Below are positions 46,777 to 57,388 of a stretch of 64,000 bases of DNA, one piece after another (the first letter of the stretch is position 1; each line of letters starts with the position of its first letter). This DNA is from Anaeramoeba flamelloides (taxonomy: Eukaryota; Metamonada; Anaeramoebidae). The stretch lies in assembly GCA_027625915.1 (NCBI GenBank), contig JANTQA010000057.1, positions 8,928,001-8,992,000 on the forward strand, given 5' to 3'. The notes beneath the pieces are model-generated. The model saw only the letters and a program-made list of their open reading frames with translations, searched no databases and was not told the DNA's origin. The position numbers and the translations under genes are program-made.

Positions 46777-48695
46777 GAAAAAATACTGTTAAAATATCAA
46801 AGAAACTAAAAATAAATATTAAATAAATATGATACTGATTCATTAAAGTTCAATTATTACAAAAAGAAATTGAAAAAAGGAAGGATCAAATTGGAAAATA
46901 TATCTCAAAAAATAATGTAATTTTTTGAAACTTTTTCGAAAATAAAAAAAATAAAAAATTGAAATAACTAAGAAAAATTACTAAAAAATTTTAAACAAAT
47001 CGTTTCCAAATTTAAATTTAACTAAAAATATCATGAATTTTTACCATCAAAATTGATTTGAACTTAGATATACTATTGTAGTGTTGATTCAATGTTTCCT
47101 TGGAAAAAGAAGAAAAAAAAGCCCGGGTTGTATTAGGAAACATAGGATTTTAGTCGATGGGCAAACATTGAGGTGATCACTATAGTATAGTAAAAAAAAA
47201 AACCTGTGAAATGTTTTAAAAAATATACTACAATTAAATGTCTGAACAGAGAATTTTTTTTTACTCTTATTGTTCTTAGAGTATTTTAAATGAAAAAAAT
47301 TTCAAAATTTTGGTTGTCTTGAAAGTTAATCCTTCTAAAAATTTTGGATTTTCTTTATTTAATTTGAAAATTTCTATTTCGTTGCAATTCTTATTTCGAA
47401 TCAAAAGACTTTATTCCAAAGAAAAAAGCGTATATAAGAATTTCAATTATTGACTTATAATTGAATATAATCAAAAAAGCAAGTGAACAGAAATTCTAAT
47501 CAATTTTTCAAAATGAACCTATGCTTTTTCTTTTTTTTACACCAAGACAACAACGAATAAGAATTCAATTATGTACATTACATAGAATCGGTTTTGAAGG
47601 TTGGTTTGTTTGAATTTTGATTAAATTTACAATTGAGAATTGTTATTGTTAAAGTATTTTCTTAATTTTCTAAATTTTTAAACAATTGTTTTTTTTTACT
47701 TATCAATTTATCCAAAATTAAATCTATTATTTGAGCAAAGTGAACACACTCAAGTGTTCTTTACTAGAACTTATTTTTTTCAGAATAGAACTATGTTAAT
47801 CAAATAGCAAATCTCCAGCGATTTCGAAAAATTTTGTTGATTATTTAATCTGTAAATCTTTAGGAATAAAGTAAACACTGATGTTATTATGATACACATA
47901 TAATAAGAAGGAATAGTGTGATTTCAACAACAATAATTTAGTGTATTTGAAAAGTATGAAAAAGAAATTTGTTTACTTCCTTCCAAATAAACAAGTCGAA
48001 ACCTTATTTTTTGATGGCAAAATTAATCAATAGATATAATTTCAAATTTCTCTTGTTAAAAATTTTTGATTTTTACTTTTCTTCAAACTTTTTTGGAAAT
48101 TTTTAGGTTTATAATTTTAACGGATATTGTTTTTGAAAATAATCTTAAAATTAGACCCGCTCTGAACGTGGGAACTTTTGACCTGAAAATTGGATCACAA
48201 TTGTTAAAAGGAAAAAAAAGTAAAATTTTGAATTTTCGAAATTTTTTGCAATTTCTTTCTCAATTTTGTTAAAAATCCTTAAAATGTCAAAATTGGGTTG
48301 GTTATTATAATTAAAAAAAGATCTACCCCACCAAAACTACAAATTAAACCAATACTTTTCCATTGTATTTTTAAAAATATCATTAATCTCAAGTATAACA
48401 GACATAAAATTGATTTTTTTGGAATAAAAACAATACACTTATTCATTTTTTCAGAAATTAGCTATAAGAGTTTAACACTGTGATTTTTCAGTTAATATCC
48501 TTTTCAATTTGTTTTTATCTTCAGTTATCAGTCCAAAATAAGTAAAACAAGATTTGGGTATTGTTAATTTGCACACATTCGAATATTCCAAGACAAATCT
48601 CCAATTGTTTTTCTCTATGGTTTTGTCATTAAAACGAATTTTTTGGTATTTTTGTCTCATTTTTTTTTAATTTTAATACGTGATTCAAACGATAA

Positions 48696-50861
48696 ATGAG
48701 CGAAAAAATAAGTTCCAAAATCAAAATTCAATTTCAAATTGAAGATTTACTTCAAAACAGCAATACTCAAGAAAAAAAACTCTTGGAAATCTGCCAAACA
48801 CAAGAAAAAGATCTCGAAAGTCAACTCAAAAACTTTTTTGAAGAAGAACCAAAAGAAACAGACTCCAAGACAAAAGCGGAAATACTAAATCTTTCCTTAA
48901 TGCTTTTATGTTCCAATTCAAATATTACAGCAGGGTCATTAAAAATACTTGTACAAAATGGAAGTGAAACAAATTTCCAAGGTTATAACACAAACAAAGC
49001 AAGCACTTTAATGGCTTTGTGTTTAAACGCAAGCCTGACTCCAGACTTGATCAAAACGTTTTTTGCGTGTGTTGAAAAAGAAAAAGAAAAAGAAAAAGAA
49101 AAAGAAAAAGAACAAGAAAAAGAACAAGAAAAAGAACAAGAACTGTCGGATAAAAACGGCTTTTTTGCAATTCATTATCTCTGTAAGAACGAGGCAGCCA
49201 ATCTGGAATTATTTAATCTTTTATATAGCAACCATGAATATTTGGATGACGAAGCACTCCAAGTGTATTGTCTCAATGGAAAAGCACAGGTTGGTTTAAT
49301 TGCAAAAATGTACTCTCTTCACTGTTTCCATCTGGAAAATTACAATTTTGTAAAGCATTTATTATTTCACAATCAGGAGGCTTGTGAAAGAATCTTCCCG
49401 ACACTGGAATTTGAGGAGTACTATGATCACATGGAGGATCCAGAAGATCCAATATTTTGCCAACAATTTTTCTGGGAGCTTTGCATGAATCCATATTTAA
49501 CCGCTGATGATTTATCGAATTTGAAGAGCTTTATCGAGATTGATGGATGCTCTGACGATTTTGGGGTCACGATCACCAATCTTTGTAAGAACCCTGGCAT
49601 CACCGTCGACCATTTAAAAACAATAACAAAAAGTGGTGGCCTTGAGTACTCAAGTAGCTATGATGAAAATGCAATCCTCGAGTTATTAAAAAACCCGAGT
49701 TTGGACGACAAAATAATGGGCTTTGTTCTTGAGCATTTCAAAGAGAACGAGGCCATGGAAGAGTTTGTGAATAACATTATTAAAGTTGCCTGTGTCAAAT
49801 TCAAGAATATTGCGTATGTCGAAGAACTCATTTCCAATTGTAAAAACGGGGCTGAATCTTTGGAATTTAATACAGTAATTTCGACCCCTTTCAATGAAGA
49901 CGACGATCTGTTGGATCCATTTTTTACAAACAAAGACACCAATTTCCATATAATGATCAAGTGTCTAAATTTTACAACACTCAAGCATAGCAAATTAATT
50001 TATACGATCATGCGATCATATGGCGCAGATCAAAATACAAAAAATAAGAAAGATCAAACTGTGGTGGACCTCGTGCAATTAAAAAATGCAAAAGAAAATC
50101 CCCAAAAAGAACTCCTTCTCGAAATTTTGAATTTAAATTGTGATTTTAATCGAATTTTTGAAAATGATTTTTTGAATTATTCGAAAAAAGGCAAATTCAC
50201 AAACAATTGCTCCATCAACAAGATTCCCGTGCATAAAGAAATCGTTGAATTGCGATTAGGAGTGAAATTTGAGATCGTCAAAGAAACACTGGAAAATAAT
50301 ATCCAATCTTTAAATATCACTGATCAGGATTTAAGGAAATTTTTAAAAATCATTTACTCCCTCAAAGAGAACTCCGATTTGAAAAACAAGAAGGAAAAAG
50401 ATTTGTTTTTGAAAATAATTCACTTACTGAAACTTAGGCTGTTTAAAATAAAGCCCTTAAAGCAAATATTGTCAGAACTGTGGAAGAATGAAAATTACAA
50501 CTACCATGCCGAGAACAACCCTTACCCAAAGGATTTTAAACTGCTAATTAAAGACGACAAATCAATCCACGTGCACAAATTTGTTTTACAGGCAAGATGC
50601 AAAACCTTTTTCGAAATGTTCTTAACAATCGAAGATCCAAATATTACAGAATTAAAGGAGTATTCAAAAAAATCGTTTGAGTCCATGTATTATTTCATTA
50701 AATTTTTATATTTAAACCAATTGGAAAATCAAGATTTACAAGACATAACCCAACACGAAAATAAAGATACAATCGTTGAAGAAATTATCGATTCCATTAC
50801 CTATTTTGGATTGGATACAAACAATAATTTAAAATTTGATTTATTATTTTTTAATATTTAA
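48696..50861 (+). CDS. Tandem BTB-domain protein with degenerate ankyrin-like repeats
   Basis: A single-exon 721-residue protein starting at ATG 48696. The N-terminal two-thirds carries divergent ankyrin-like helical repeats with a recurring phrase (LMALCLNASLTPDLIKTF, WELCMNPYLTADDLSNLK, TNLCKNPGITVDHLKTI, LELLKNPSLDDKIMGFV). One repeat is interrupted by a K/E/Q tract (about 127-148) coded by AAAGAA repeats. A more canonical ankyrin-like piece follows (MRSYGADQNTKNKKDQTVVD). Two BTB/POZ-like domains end the protein: about 495-570 (INKIPVHKEIVELRLGVKFE) and about 611-721 (DKSIHVHKFVLQARCKTFFE). By family, BTB domains dimerise or recruit Cullin-3 ubiquitin ligase; the repeats would bind a partner. 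The function is otherwise unknown. Confidence 0.85.
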   Translation: MSEKISSKIKIQFQIEDLLQNSNTQEKKLLEICQTQEKDLESQLKNFFEEEPKETDSKTKAEILNLSLMLLCSNSNITAGSLKILVQNGSETNFQGYNTNKASTLMALCLNASLTPDLIKTFFACVEKEKEKEKEKEKEQEKEQEKEQELSDKNGFFAIHYLCKNEAANLELFNLLYSNHEYLDDEALQVYCLNGKAQVGLIAKMYSLHCFHLENYNFVKHLLFHNQEACERIFPTLEFEEYYDHMEDPEDPIFCQQFFWELCMNPYLTADDLSNLKSFIEIDGCSDDFGVTITNLCKNPGITVDHLKTITKSGGLEYSSSYDENAILELLKNPSLDDKIMGFVLEHFKENEAMEEFVNNIIKVACVKFKNIAYVEELISNCKNGAESLEFNTVISTPFNEDDDLLDPFFTNKDTNFHIMIKCLNFTTLKHSKLIYTIMRSYGADQNTKNKKDQTVVDLVQLKNAKENPQKELLLEILNLNCDFNRIFENDFLNYSKKGKFTNNCSINKIPVHKEIVELRLGVKFEIVKETLENNIQSLNITDQDLRKFLKIIYSLKENSDLKNKKEKDLFLKIIHLLKLRLFKIKPLKQILSELWKNENYNYHAENNPYPKDFKLLIKDDKSIHVHKFVLQARCKTFFEMFLTIEDPNITELKEYSKKSFESMYYFIKFLYLNQLENQDLQDITQHENKDTIVEEIIDSITYFGLDTNNNLKFDLLFFNI

Positions 50862-51013
50862 TATTTTAGATTGAATTAAAACAAATAGGCATATCACCTG
50901 AAAAGATATTCCCGTATTTTTAAATTCAATTTTTTTTTTTTTTTATATTTTATTGAATTAAATTTTGATTTATAAACTCGTGGAATATGAGATGGCGCTC
51001 ATAGTTCACGGGT

Positions 51014-51268
51014 TTACCAATTAAAACAAAAAAACAAAAATAAAAAACCACCTTTCAACACCCAACAATTGTAATAATTCTTTTCTATTTTCAAATTCAA
51101 TTTCCAAAGAGTTAAATTATTCTTTTCGTCTGGAATTTTATCTTTAAATAACAAAATAGCGTTTAGTTCTTCATAAATTGTTTGTGATTTCTCTAAATAA
51201 TACAAAATAAAACTTTTAAAATTAATTTCAATAATATCTAACCACAAGATCAGAGTTTCTAGATAGAT
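51014..51268 (-). CDS. Weak candidate small exon or gene, unknown function
   Basis: An 84-codon open frame ending in TAA at 51014, with codon-like sequence (SQTIYEELNAILLFKDKIPD, NNLTLWKLNLKIEKNYYNCW) but no ATG at its start and an AT-rich tail. It converges on the BTB gene 150 bp away. It may be the last exon of a spliced gene or chance. No family is recognised. Confidence 0.22.
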   Translation of the reverse strand: MYLETLILWLDIIEINFKSFILYYLEKSQTIYEELNAILLFKDKIPDEKNNLTLWKLNLKIEKNYYNCWVLKGGFLFLFFCFNW

Positions 51269-52199
51269 TTAAGTACAGCTGATACGATTTTTTATTTTAT
51301 TTTATTATTACACTCTCAAACCAATACAATAAGTGATAAGAACCCTAGAGAAAGAATAAAATTAAAAATAAAAGTTATTTTTTGTTTCAATATTTTATTA
51401 TTGTAAAAAAAATTAATTCAAATTATTCTAACCAAATACAAATGTACTTTTAATAATCTCAAACAAAAATCTTTGTTACATAAACTATTTTTCAAATATT
51501 TTGTACTCCTTTATAATTTTTATGGAAGTTGTTTTGAGCATTTTATTTCATATTCTTACCAAAAAAATAATTTCGAATTTTAGATCCAAATCATTTTTTC
51601 TAATTTTGAATATTTTTGTTTTTGTTTTTCTTTTGTTTTTGTTTTTCTTTTTCTTTTTGGTTTTTTTTTTGTATAAGATAATGTGGAAAAAAAAATATCT
51701 TAGAAAAGACAAATAATTATAAAAAAAATGAGACTATATGATATCTTTTTAAATAAATTTAATTTTTTTTAAAACAAATTTTTGTTAACTTTTTTTCAGT
51801 ATAAAGTTTAGTAATAAAAATCAATAATGGACTTTTCAAAAACTGTGAAACTTTTTTTTTTGATTTTTTGGCTTTCTTTTTTTTTAAATTTTAAAATATC
51901 AGGTTTTTATATATTTAGAATCATAAAAAAATGAATTATCAAATCAGATTTAATCATCAGTTATTTTCGAATAGTAAAGATCTTTTTTTTTTAATTTATT
52001 ATTTTACACAAATCACAATATTATAAATGAGTTCTAGTTCAAAGATAAATTAGATACTGCATTGTATTTTATTTTCATATTGGAAAAAAAAAATAATTAT
52101 TCATTTTTACATTTTCTTTCAAGAATTTTATTTTTTATTTATATTTTAAATTAGAAATTCCTTTATAATAATAGTAATTCAAAACACAATACATTGATT

Positions 52200-52400
52200 T
52201 ACAGCCAGTTTCACTTTTAAGGCACAAAATTTCAACGAAATTTAAAGCACAAAAAAATCTCAAATTAAGGCACAAAATTTGGAATTTTTTTTTTTACAAT
52301 TTATTTTTACTCGAATTTGAATTTTGTGCTTTAATTTGAGATTTTTATTGTGCCTTAAATTTCGTTGAAAGTTTGTGCCTTAAAAGTGAAACTGACTGTA
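52200..52400. mobile_element. 200-bp hairpin MITE, copy 6
   Basis: Starts TACAGCCAGTTTCACTTTTA and ends GTGAAACTGACTGTA. Arms of about 85 bp are near-perfect complements, including AAATTTAAAGCACAA with TTGTGCCTTAAATTT, around a T-rich centre. Confidence 0.92.
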
Positions 52401-54295
52401 GTAATAATAACCACCAAAAAAAGTTGTTAATTTTATACAAAAAAAAAATGAAAAAATATATTCCCAAGAAATTGTGATTTTTTTTTCGATAAAATTTTAT
52501 AAAATATGAGATCAAGAGAAATTTTAAATTCATCTCTTTTGGCTAAAATTAAAATTATAATATGAATGATTTTCGAGAAATTTTATTTAAACAAAAGAAA
52601 ATAATAGAAAAAACAAAAAAAAAAAAAAAAATTGTCAAATAATATCATTTATTGAATTGGTATTAAATCAATAAAAACCTTTTTCATAGATAAAGTAATC
52701 AACCCTAATTTTTTTTTAAAAAAATAAAAAATCCACTTTTCAATGTTATTCAAAGATCATAAAATAATCTTCGAAACCAAATTTTTTTTTTTTTTTTGAA
52801 TTTTGTTATTAGTAAAAATTTGAATTTTTTAATTTAGATTAAAATAGAAAATTTGAAAATAAGTTATGATATATGGTCTATTACCCAATAATATTGATTA
52901 TTTTATGTCTAGATTTTAAAAAGTAAAAAATTAAAAAATAGTAAAAATTAAAAAAAAAATCGAATATTAATCTGACTTGAACTAAACGCCAAATCAATTA
53001 AATTTCAAAAAAATACTTTTTTTGAAAAAATATTCAAACTTTACAATAAAAAAAAATTATTATTATTTTTTCAAATTTAATTTATTTTAATTTTTTATTT
53101 TTAAATTAATATATCATCAAATATATAAATTGCTTTTGAATGCTAATCAACAGATAAAACAAATTTGTTATGTGATGTCAAAATATCTTTTACAATGAAT
53201 AATTTATTTATTAAAGCATTCCATGCAATATTAAGGTGCAAAGACGACAAAAAAAATCCAATAAGATATTATGTGTTTTAATCATTAAAACTAAGAAGCT
53301 TTTGATATGTAGACAAACCTTTCAAAAAAAAAAATTAAAAAAAAATTTCAATTGACAAAATTCAAAGGGAAAAATAATAAAATTACAATAACCAAAAAAA
53401 AATTTTCAAATGTTGAAAATTTTTTTTTCAAGTTTATTTTTTATTGTATCTAACTATACAATTTTTAATTCCAAATTTTTCTTTCTAAGATAATTGTTAA
53501 TAAATTCTATATCTTATAATCCTCTGATAACAATTCAAATTAAAACCTTTGTTTCAATGACAATTAGTATATTTGGAGTTCTAAGGGGTATATAAATATA
53601 GAAGCTATTTCCAAAAAATTTGAGCAAATTTATTTTAACATATATTTATTAAAACTCGATCTTCAAAAAAGTATTTAAATATACAAAATCATTAACTTTC
53701 ATTTATTGATTCTTGGCAATAATTCTATTTGTTTGTTAGTATTGTATTGCATAAATAAAAGATAGTAAATTTTGGGATCTCGATTTTATCTGATATTTTT
53801 TAGGGAGTGAAAATTGGTGTTTATTATTTTCTTTTTGATCAAAAAAATCATTTTCATAACTTTTTTAATCTCAAAAAAATTTTAAATATATTTGAAAAGA
53901 TATAACTGCATTTGATTGTTTTTTAAAATCAGTTTGTTAACTTGTCACATTTCCAGTTTTTTATTGGAATTGGTCGTACATTGCTTGTTTTCTCCAAAAA
54001 AGTGTTTTTTTTTTTCATTTTTTTGGGAATATTTCATCAAAAAAAATTTGAATTAAATACAAAAGTGGTTGACTCAATCGGTATAAATATTAAACTTAAT
54101 TTGGTATAGTCAATTAATGAATACCTTCACTAAGCAAAAATGATATTATGAAATATAAAAAAAATGCATCATTTTTTTGGAAATACCTTATATTAATGAT
54201 TTTTATTATTAAGAAGTCAATTTCCATTAAAACATTAAATTCGATGAATTTTATTTAAAAAAAATTATTTTTTTTTACAAATATATATTTTTTTA

Positions 54296-57200
54296 TTATT
54301 TATCTACATTTATTATAAGGATATTAATTTTTATTTTCAATTTTTTATTAAATTCTAATTTCACATGGCAATATATTTTATTTTGATTATTATCACTTCC
54401 ATCACCCCCATTTTTTCCCATCCCCATCTTCTCCCCATTATAATTTTCATCAGTTTTTAGATTCTTTAATTTTTCATCTGACAATTTTTTCGAAATTTTT
54501 CGAGCCAGCGACATTTGGATTTTAGCAAGTTGCTGATTACAAAAATGTTGGAAGGATTGCGATTTTAAAAAAAGATTTATAAAAGCGCGGTCCTTTTCAA
54601 TTACGGATTCTAAAAAAGATTGTGGTAAAAAAATTGAACAAATATCCTTTGAAGAAACATCAGAAAAGGTATGATTTCTAAATTCTGCAATTAATAAATT
54701 AAAATATTTGGCAAAAACTGCCTGTATTTCTCCAATCATTTTTTCTTCTGTATTATTCACAAAATAATGACTTTTAAAATTATTTTTTAAATAATTAATA
54801 GCATATTTGCCACGTTTTTTACATTTTATAAAAGTGGGGATGTTATTGCGTATTTTTGACTTTTTAAACACCTGTTTTAAAGAATTCAATAATTCTAAAT
54901 ATGAGGGCAAGTTTGGCAAAGTTTTCTTTGATTGGTTGCTTTTGTTTTGGCACTTGTTTTTGTTATTTTTTTTGTTATTTTTTTTGTTATTGTTTTTATT
55001 GATCATTTTTTTAGAATTGAAATGGAATTTACAAGTATTTTCATCTAAATTTACTAATAAATAATCAGACGTGTAGCCTTGTTCCTCAGAGCTGTCCCAT
55101 ATCGTCAATCCTGCCATAACTGGTACTGGCGAATCAACAACAAATCGTAAATCTGGTGGGATAATCGGCATTATTGCACCTTGCCACTGGAATGGGAAAA
55201 TTATCGGGGATATTGAAAAGGATGCAATGGACAAGGCCCTTAATGATTCACTAACAAAGACAATTGTTTTTTCTAATAGTGTGAAACGAATGATTTCTAA
55301 AATGTTTTCTAAAGACAATATGGAAAAAAGCCATTTAAACGAAAAAGTTGCTTTTTTATTTTCTAAATCTTCAGGAATTAAATAAGTCAATCTTTTTAAT
55401 TCACCACCAACAGACAAAAACATCACATCTCTACTCAATGGGATTTTTTCGGATTTTAATTGAGATAAAAACTCAACAATTAAATGTTTATTGTCTTCTT
55501 CATCTTCTTTTTCACCAAGGCATTTTTCAGTTTTGTTCTTTTTGTCTTTCTCCTTTTCGCTTTCCTTTTCCTTCTCTTTTTCTTTTCCCTTCTCTATATC
55601 TTTTCCCTTCTCTATTTCTATCTCTTTTTCTTTTTCTTTTTCTTTTTCTTTTTCTTTCAGATCTTCTTTTTTTCCATCATCATCATCATCATCATCTTCT
55701 TCTTCTTCTTCTTTTCCCCTTCCCCTTCCCCTTCCCATTCCCCTTTCCCTTTCCTTTTCTTTCCCTTTTTCTTTTTCATTTTCATTCTTTTCATTCCCTT
55801 TCCCTTTTTCTTTTTTTTCTTTTTCTTTTTTCTCTTCTTTTTTTTTTTCTTTTTCTTCTTCTTTTTTCTCTTCCTTTTCCTTCTCTTTTTCTTTTTCCTT
55901 CTCTATATCTTTTCCCTTCTCTATTTCTATCTCTTCCTCTTCTTTTTCTTTTTCTTTTTCTTTTTCTTTCTCTTTTTCTTTTTCGTTTTTTTTCTCTTTT
56001 TCGTTTTCTTTTTCTTTCTCTTTTTCTTTTTCTTTTATATTCAAATTCCCTTTCCCTTTCTCTTCCTGATTTATGAATCCATTTTTGCTGATGCTCTGAT
56101 CTTTAAATTCATTATTTGATTCAAACTCTTTTTCGCTTTTAATTTTTAGTTTTTTCGTTTTCTGAATTTTAATATCCTTCTTGGAATTGTCCTTTTTTCG
56201 CATTTTGTGAGATGTGCTTTTTTTGGAATCGAATTGATTTTTTGAGGTGGGTTCTGAAATTTTTGGCACAAGATCGTCCAAATATTGGGTGTCAAAAGAA
56301 ACAGTTGGTGGTGTGGAATAACTTATTTTTCTTTTCGATGTCTTTTTAGAAAAGAGATGATTATTAAGCAAAGAATCCATGGAAGTCAGTCTTGGTGAAC
56401 GAAAGGAACGAACGCTATACAGCGAATGCTTTTTTTTCCGATCAATAAAGGTTAGGCATCGACTTATTGTATCTTGACTAAAATATAATTGACGGAAGAT
56501 ATTCATCCTTAATAATTCCAAATTTGTAAAAGCAATAATTGAGTGCAGTATTTCGAAATTGAGATCAATAAAAGACGTTTTGGAGATTAAACAAAAGCAT
56601 AATGGAACTAAATAAAAAGGTTTGTTTTTGTGAACCCTTCTGCGAAACCTTTTTTCCCATTTAAAATTCGGAGGCAATTCATCAAAGCTCTTTAACCTTC
56701 TTCTGTTTTTTTTTTGTTTTCGTGTTTTTCTTTTCATGCTTTGGGTGGCAAAAACATCTGTTGTTTGGGATTTTCTCATCTCCTTTCTTGTTTTTTTGTT
56801 TTTTGTTGTTGTTGTTGTTGTTGTTTTGAATTTCTTTTTTTGCTGTTTGCGATTCCTTACGCGGTCTCTTGGCTTTTTTTGAAAAATTGGATGCCCGTTT
56901 TTAACAAAGGAGGGCAAAAAGCCAAACGGGTACCACACTTTAATACAGTACCCATACAAAAGAGACTCATGATTTGTTAGCATAAAGATGAAATGCTCGA
57001 TCTCAGATCCGATCAGTGCGGAATATTTTGACATAGACTTTGTTTTTTTTGTTGAGTAGTTGTATTTTTTTGGTAATTTGTTCACTCCTTCGTGGAAACA
57101 AAACGGTAAATACGACGACAAAAAATCTTGTGGTTGCTTTGGGTATGAATAAAGGGTTTCACATTTGGAGCCTTGTTTTGCACTTAAAGGACTGCTAATT

Positions 57201-57388
57201 GAAAAACATTCATAGAACTTTTCTGGTCTTCGGAGCCAGGGCTGTGCACGTACAGGGTTTAGCCTTTTATCCAAAGTCAAATCTTCTATATTTATTATTG
57301 ATTCGTTGTATTTTTTTCGATTATTTCTTATTTTTCGTAATTGCCCAGAGCTCACTGGTGACAAACTTTGGGATTTAAGAAACGACAT
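54296..57388 (-). CDS. DENN-domain protein with a huge low-complexity insert
   Basis: 1030 residues from ATG 57388. An upstream-DENN region is visible near residues 45-150 (RPEKFYECFSISSPL, CETLYSYPKQP, LPFCFHEGV, FIFMLTNHESLLYGYCIKVW). The central DENN module starts at PLCFCLISKTSFIDLNFEIL (about 240) and resumes only after about 400 residues at LSQLKSEKIPLSRD, FSFKWLFSILSLENILEIIR, EKTIVFVSESLRALS and FPFQWQGAIMPIIPPDLRF, with the family's DSPVPVMAGL nearby. A downstream-DENN helix region closes the protein. DENN domains are exchange factors that activate Rab GTPases at membranes (family knowledge); the target Rab is unknown. The insert is mostly KEKEKE, with poly-E/poly-D and RGRGRG runs coded by purine-rich repeats. 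Conserved parts on both sides are intact, so it is probably functional. Confidence 0.88.
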   Translation of the reverse strand: MSFLKSQSLSPVSSGQLRKIRNNRKKYNESIINIEDLTLDKRLNPVRAQPWLRRPEKFYECFSISSPLSAKQGSKCETLYSYPKQPQDFLSSYLPFCFHEGVNKLPKKYNYSTKKTKSMSKYSALIGSEIEHFIFMLTNHESLLYGYCIKVWYPFGFLPSFVKNGHPIFQKKPRDRVRNRKQQKKKFKTTTTTTTKNKKTRKEMRKSQTTDVFATQSMKRKTRKQKKNRRRLKSFDELPPNFKWEKRFRRRVHKNKPFYLVPLCFCLISKTSFIDLNFEILHSIIAFTNLELLRMNIFRQLYFSQDTISRCLTFIDRKKKHSLYSVRSFRSPRLTSMDSLLNNHLFSKKTSKRKISYSTPPTVSFDTQYLDDLVPKISEPTSKNQFDSKKSTSHKMRKKDNSKKDIKIQKTKKLKIKSEKEFESNNEFKDQSISKNGFINQEEKGKGNLNIKEKEKEKEKENEKEKKNEKEKEKEKEKEKEKEEEEIEIEKGKDIEKEKEKEKEKEEKKEEEKEKKKEEKKEKEKKEKGKGNEKNENEKEKGKEKERERGMGRGRGRGKEEEEEDDDDDDDGKKEDLKEKEKEKEKEKEIEIEKGKDIEKGKEKEKEKESEKEKDKKNKTEKCLGEKEDEEDNKHLIVEFLSQLKSEKIPLSRDVMFLSVGGELKRLTYLIPEDLENKKATFSFKWLFSILSLENILEIIRFTLLEKTIVFVSESLRALSIASFSISPIIFPFQWQGAIMPIIPPDLRFVVDSPVPVMAGLTIWDSSEEQGYTSDYLLVNLDENTCKFHFNSKKMINKNNNKKNNKKNNKNKCQNKSNQSKKTLPNLPSYLELLNSLKQVFKKSKIRNNIPTFIKCKKRGKYAINYLKNNFKSHYFVNNTEEKMIGEIQAVFAKYFNLLIAEFRNHTFSDVSSKDICSIFLPQSFLESVIEKDRAFINLFLKSQSFQHFCNQQLAKIQMSLARKISKKLSDEKLKNLKTDENYNGEKMGMGKNGGDGSDNNQNKIYCHVKLEFNKKLKIKINILIINVDK
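55540..56065 (-). repeat. Purine/pyrimidine-biased coding repeat in the DENN gene
   Basis: About 525 bp that are almost purely C/T on the plus strand, built of TTTTTC/TTTTCC hexamers, with a (CAT)n run near 55676-55697. A block of over 30 bp (CTTCTCTATATCTTTTCCCT and on) occurs twice, about 310 bp apart, showing an internal duplication. It stays in frame. Confidence 0.9.

Larger units (their letters stand above)
42613..48695. other. 6.1-kb intergenic stretch
   Basis: Contains a patch of degenerate AAATAGCGATATTTTT-like repeats just downstream of the PH-cupin gene (about 42860-43045), the possible zeta/sigma-like remnant (43183-43510), a 712-bp inverted-repeat element (45061-45772) and a 225-bp element (46545-46776). 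Otherwise AT-rich, with long T runs. A 62-codon frame on the minus strand (48472-48660), next to the BTB start, cannot be told from chance. Confidence 0.6.
50862..54295. other. 3.4-kb intergenic stretch between convergent genes
   Basis: Contains a coding-like 85-codon frame on the minus strand (51014-51268), the best-preserved hairpin element (52200-52400) and very AT-rich DNA. It ends at the stop codon of the minus-strand DENN gene. Confidence 0.55.

Noticed and set aside
48472..48660. 62-codon minus-strand frame ending 35 bp from the BTB start
   Set aside because: It has an ATG and tolerable codons but no homology or splice signals, and leaves almost no room for a divergent promoter.
55348..56119. 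Three long overlapping frames opposite the DENN gene, rich in F, S and L
   Set aside because: They are antisense readings of the purine-rich KE tract; open in all frames because pyrimidine repeats contain no stop codons.
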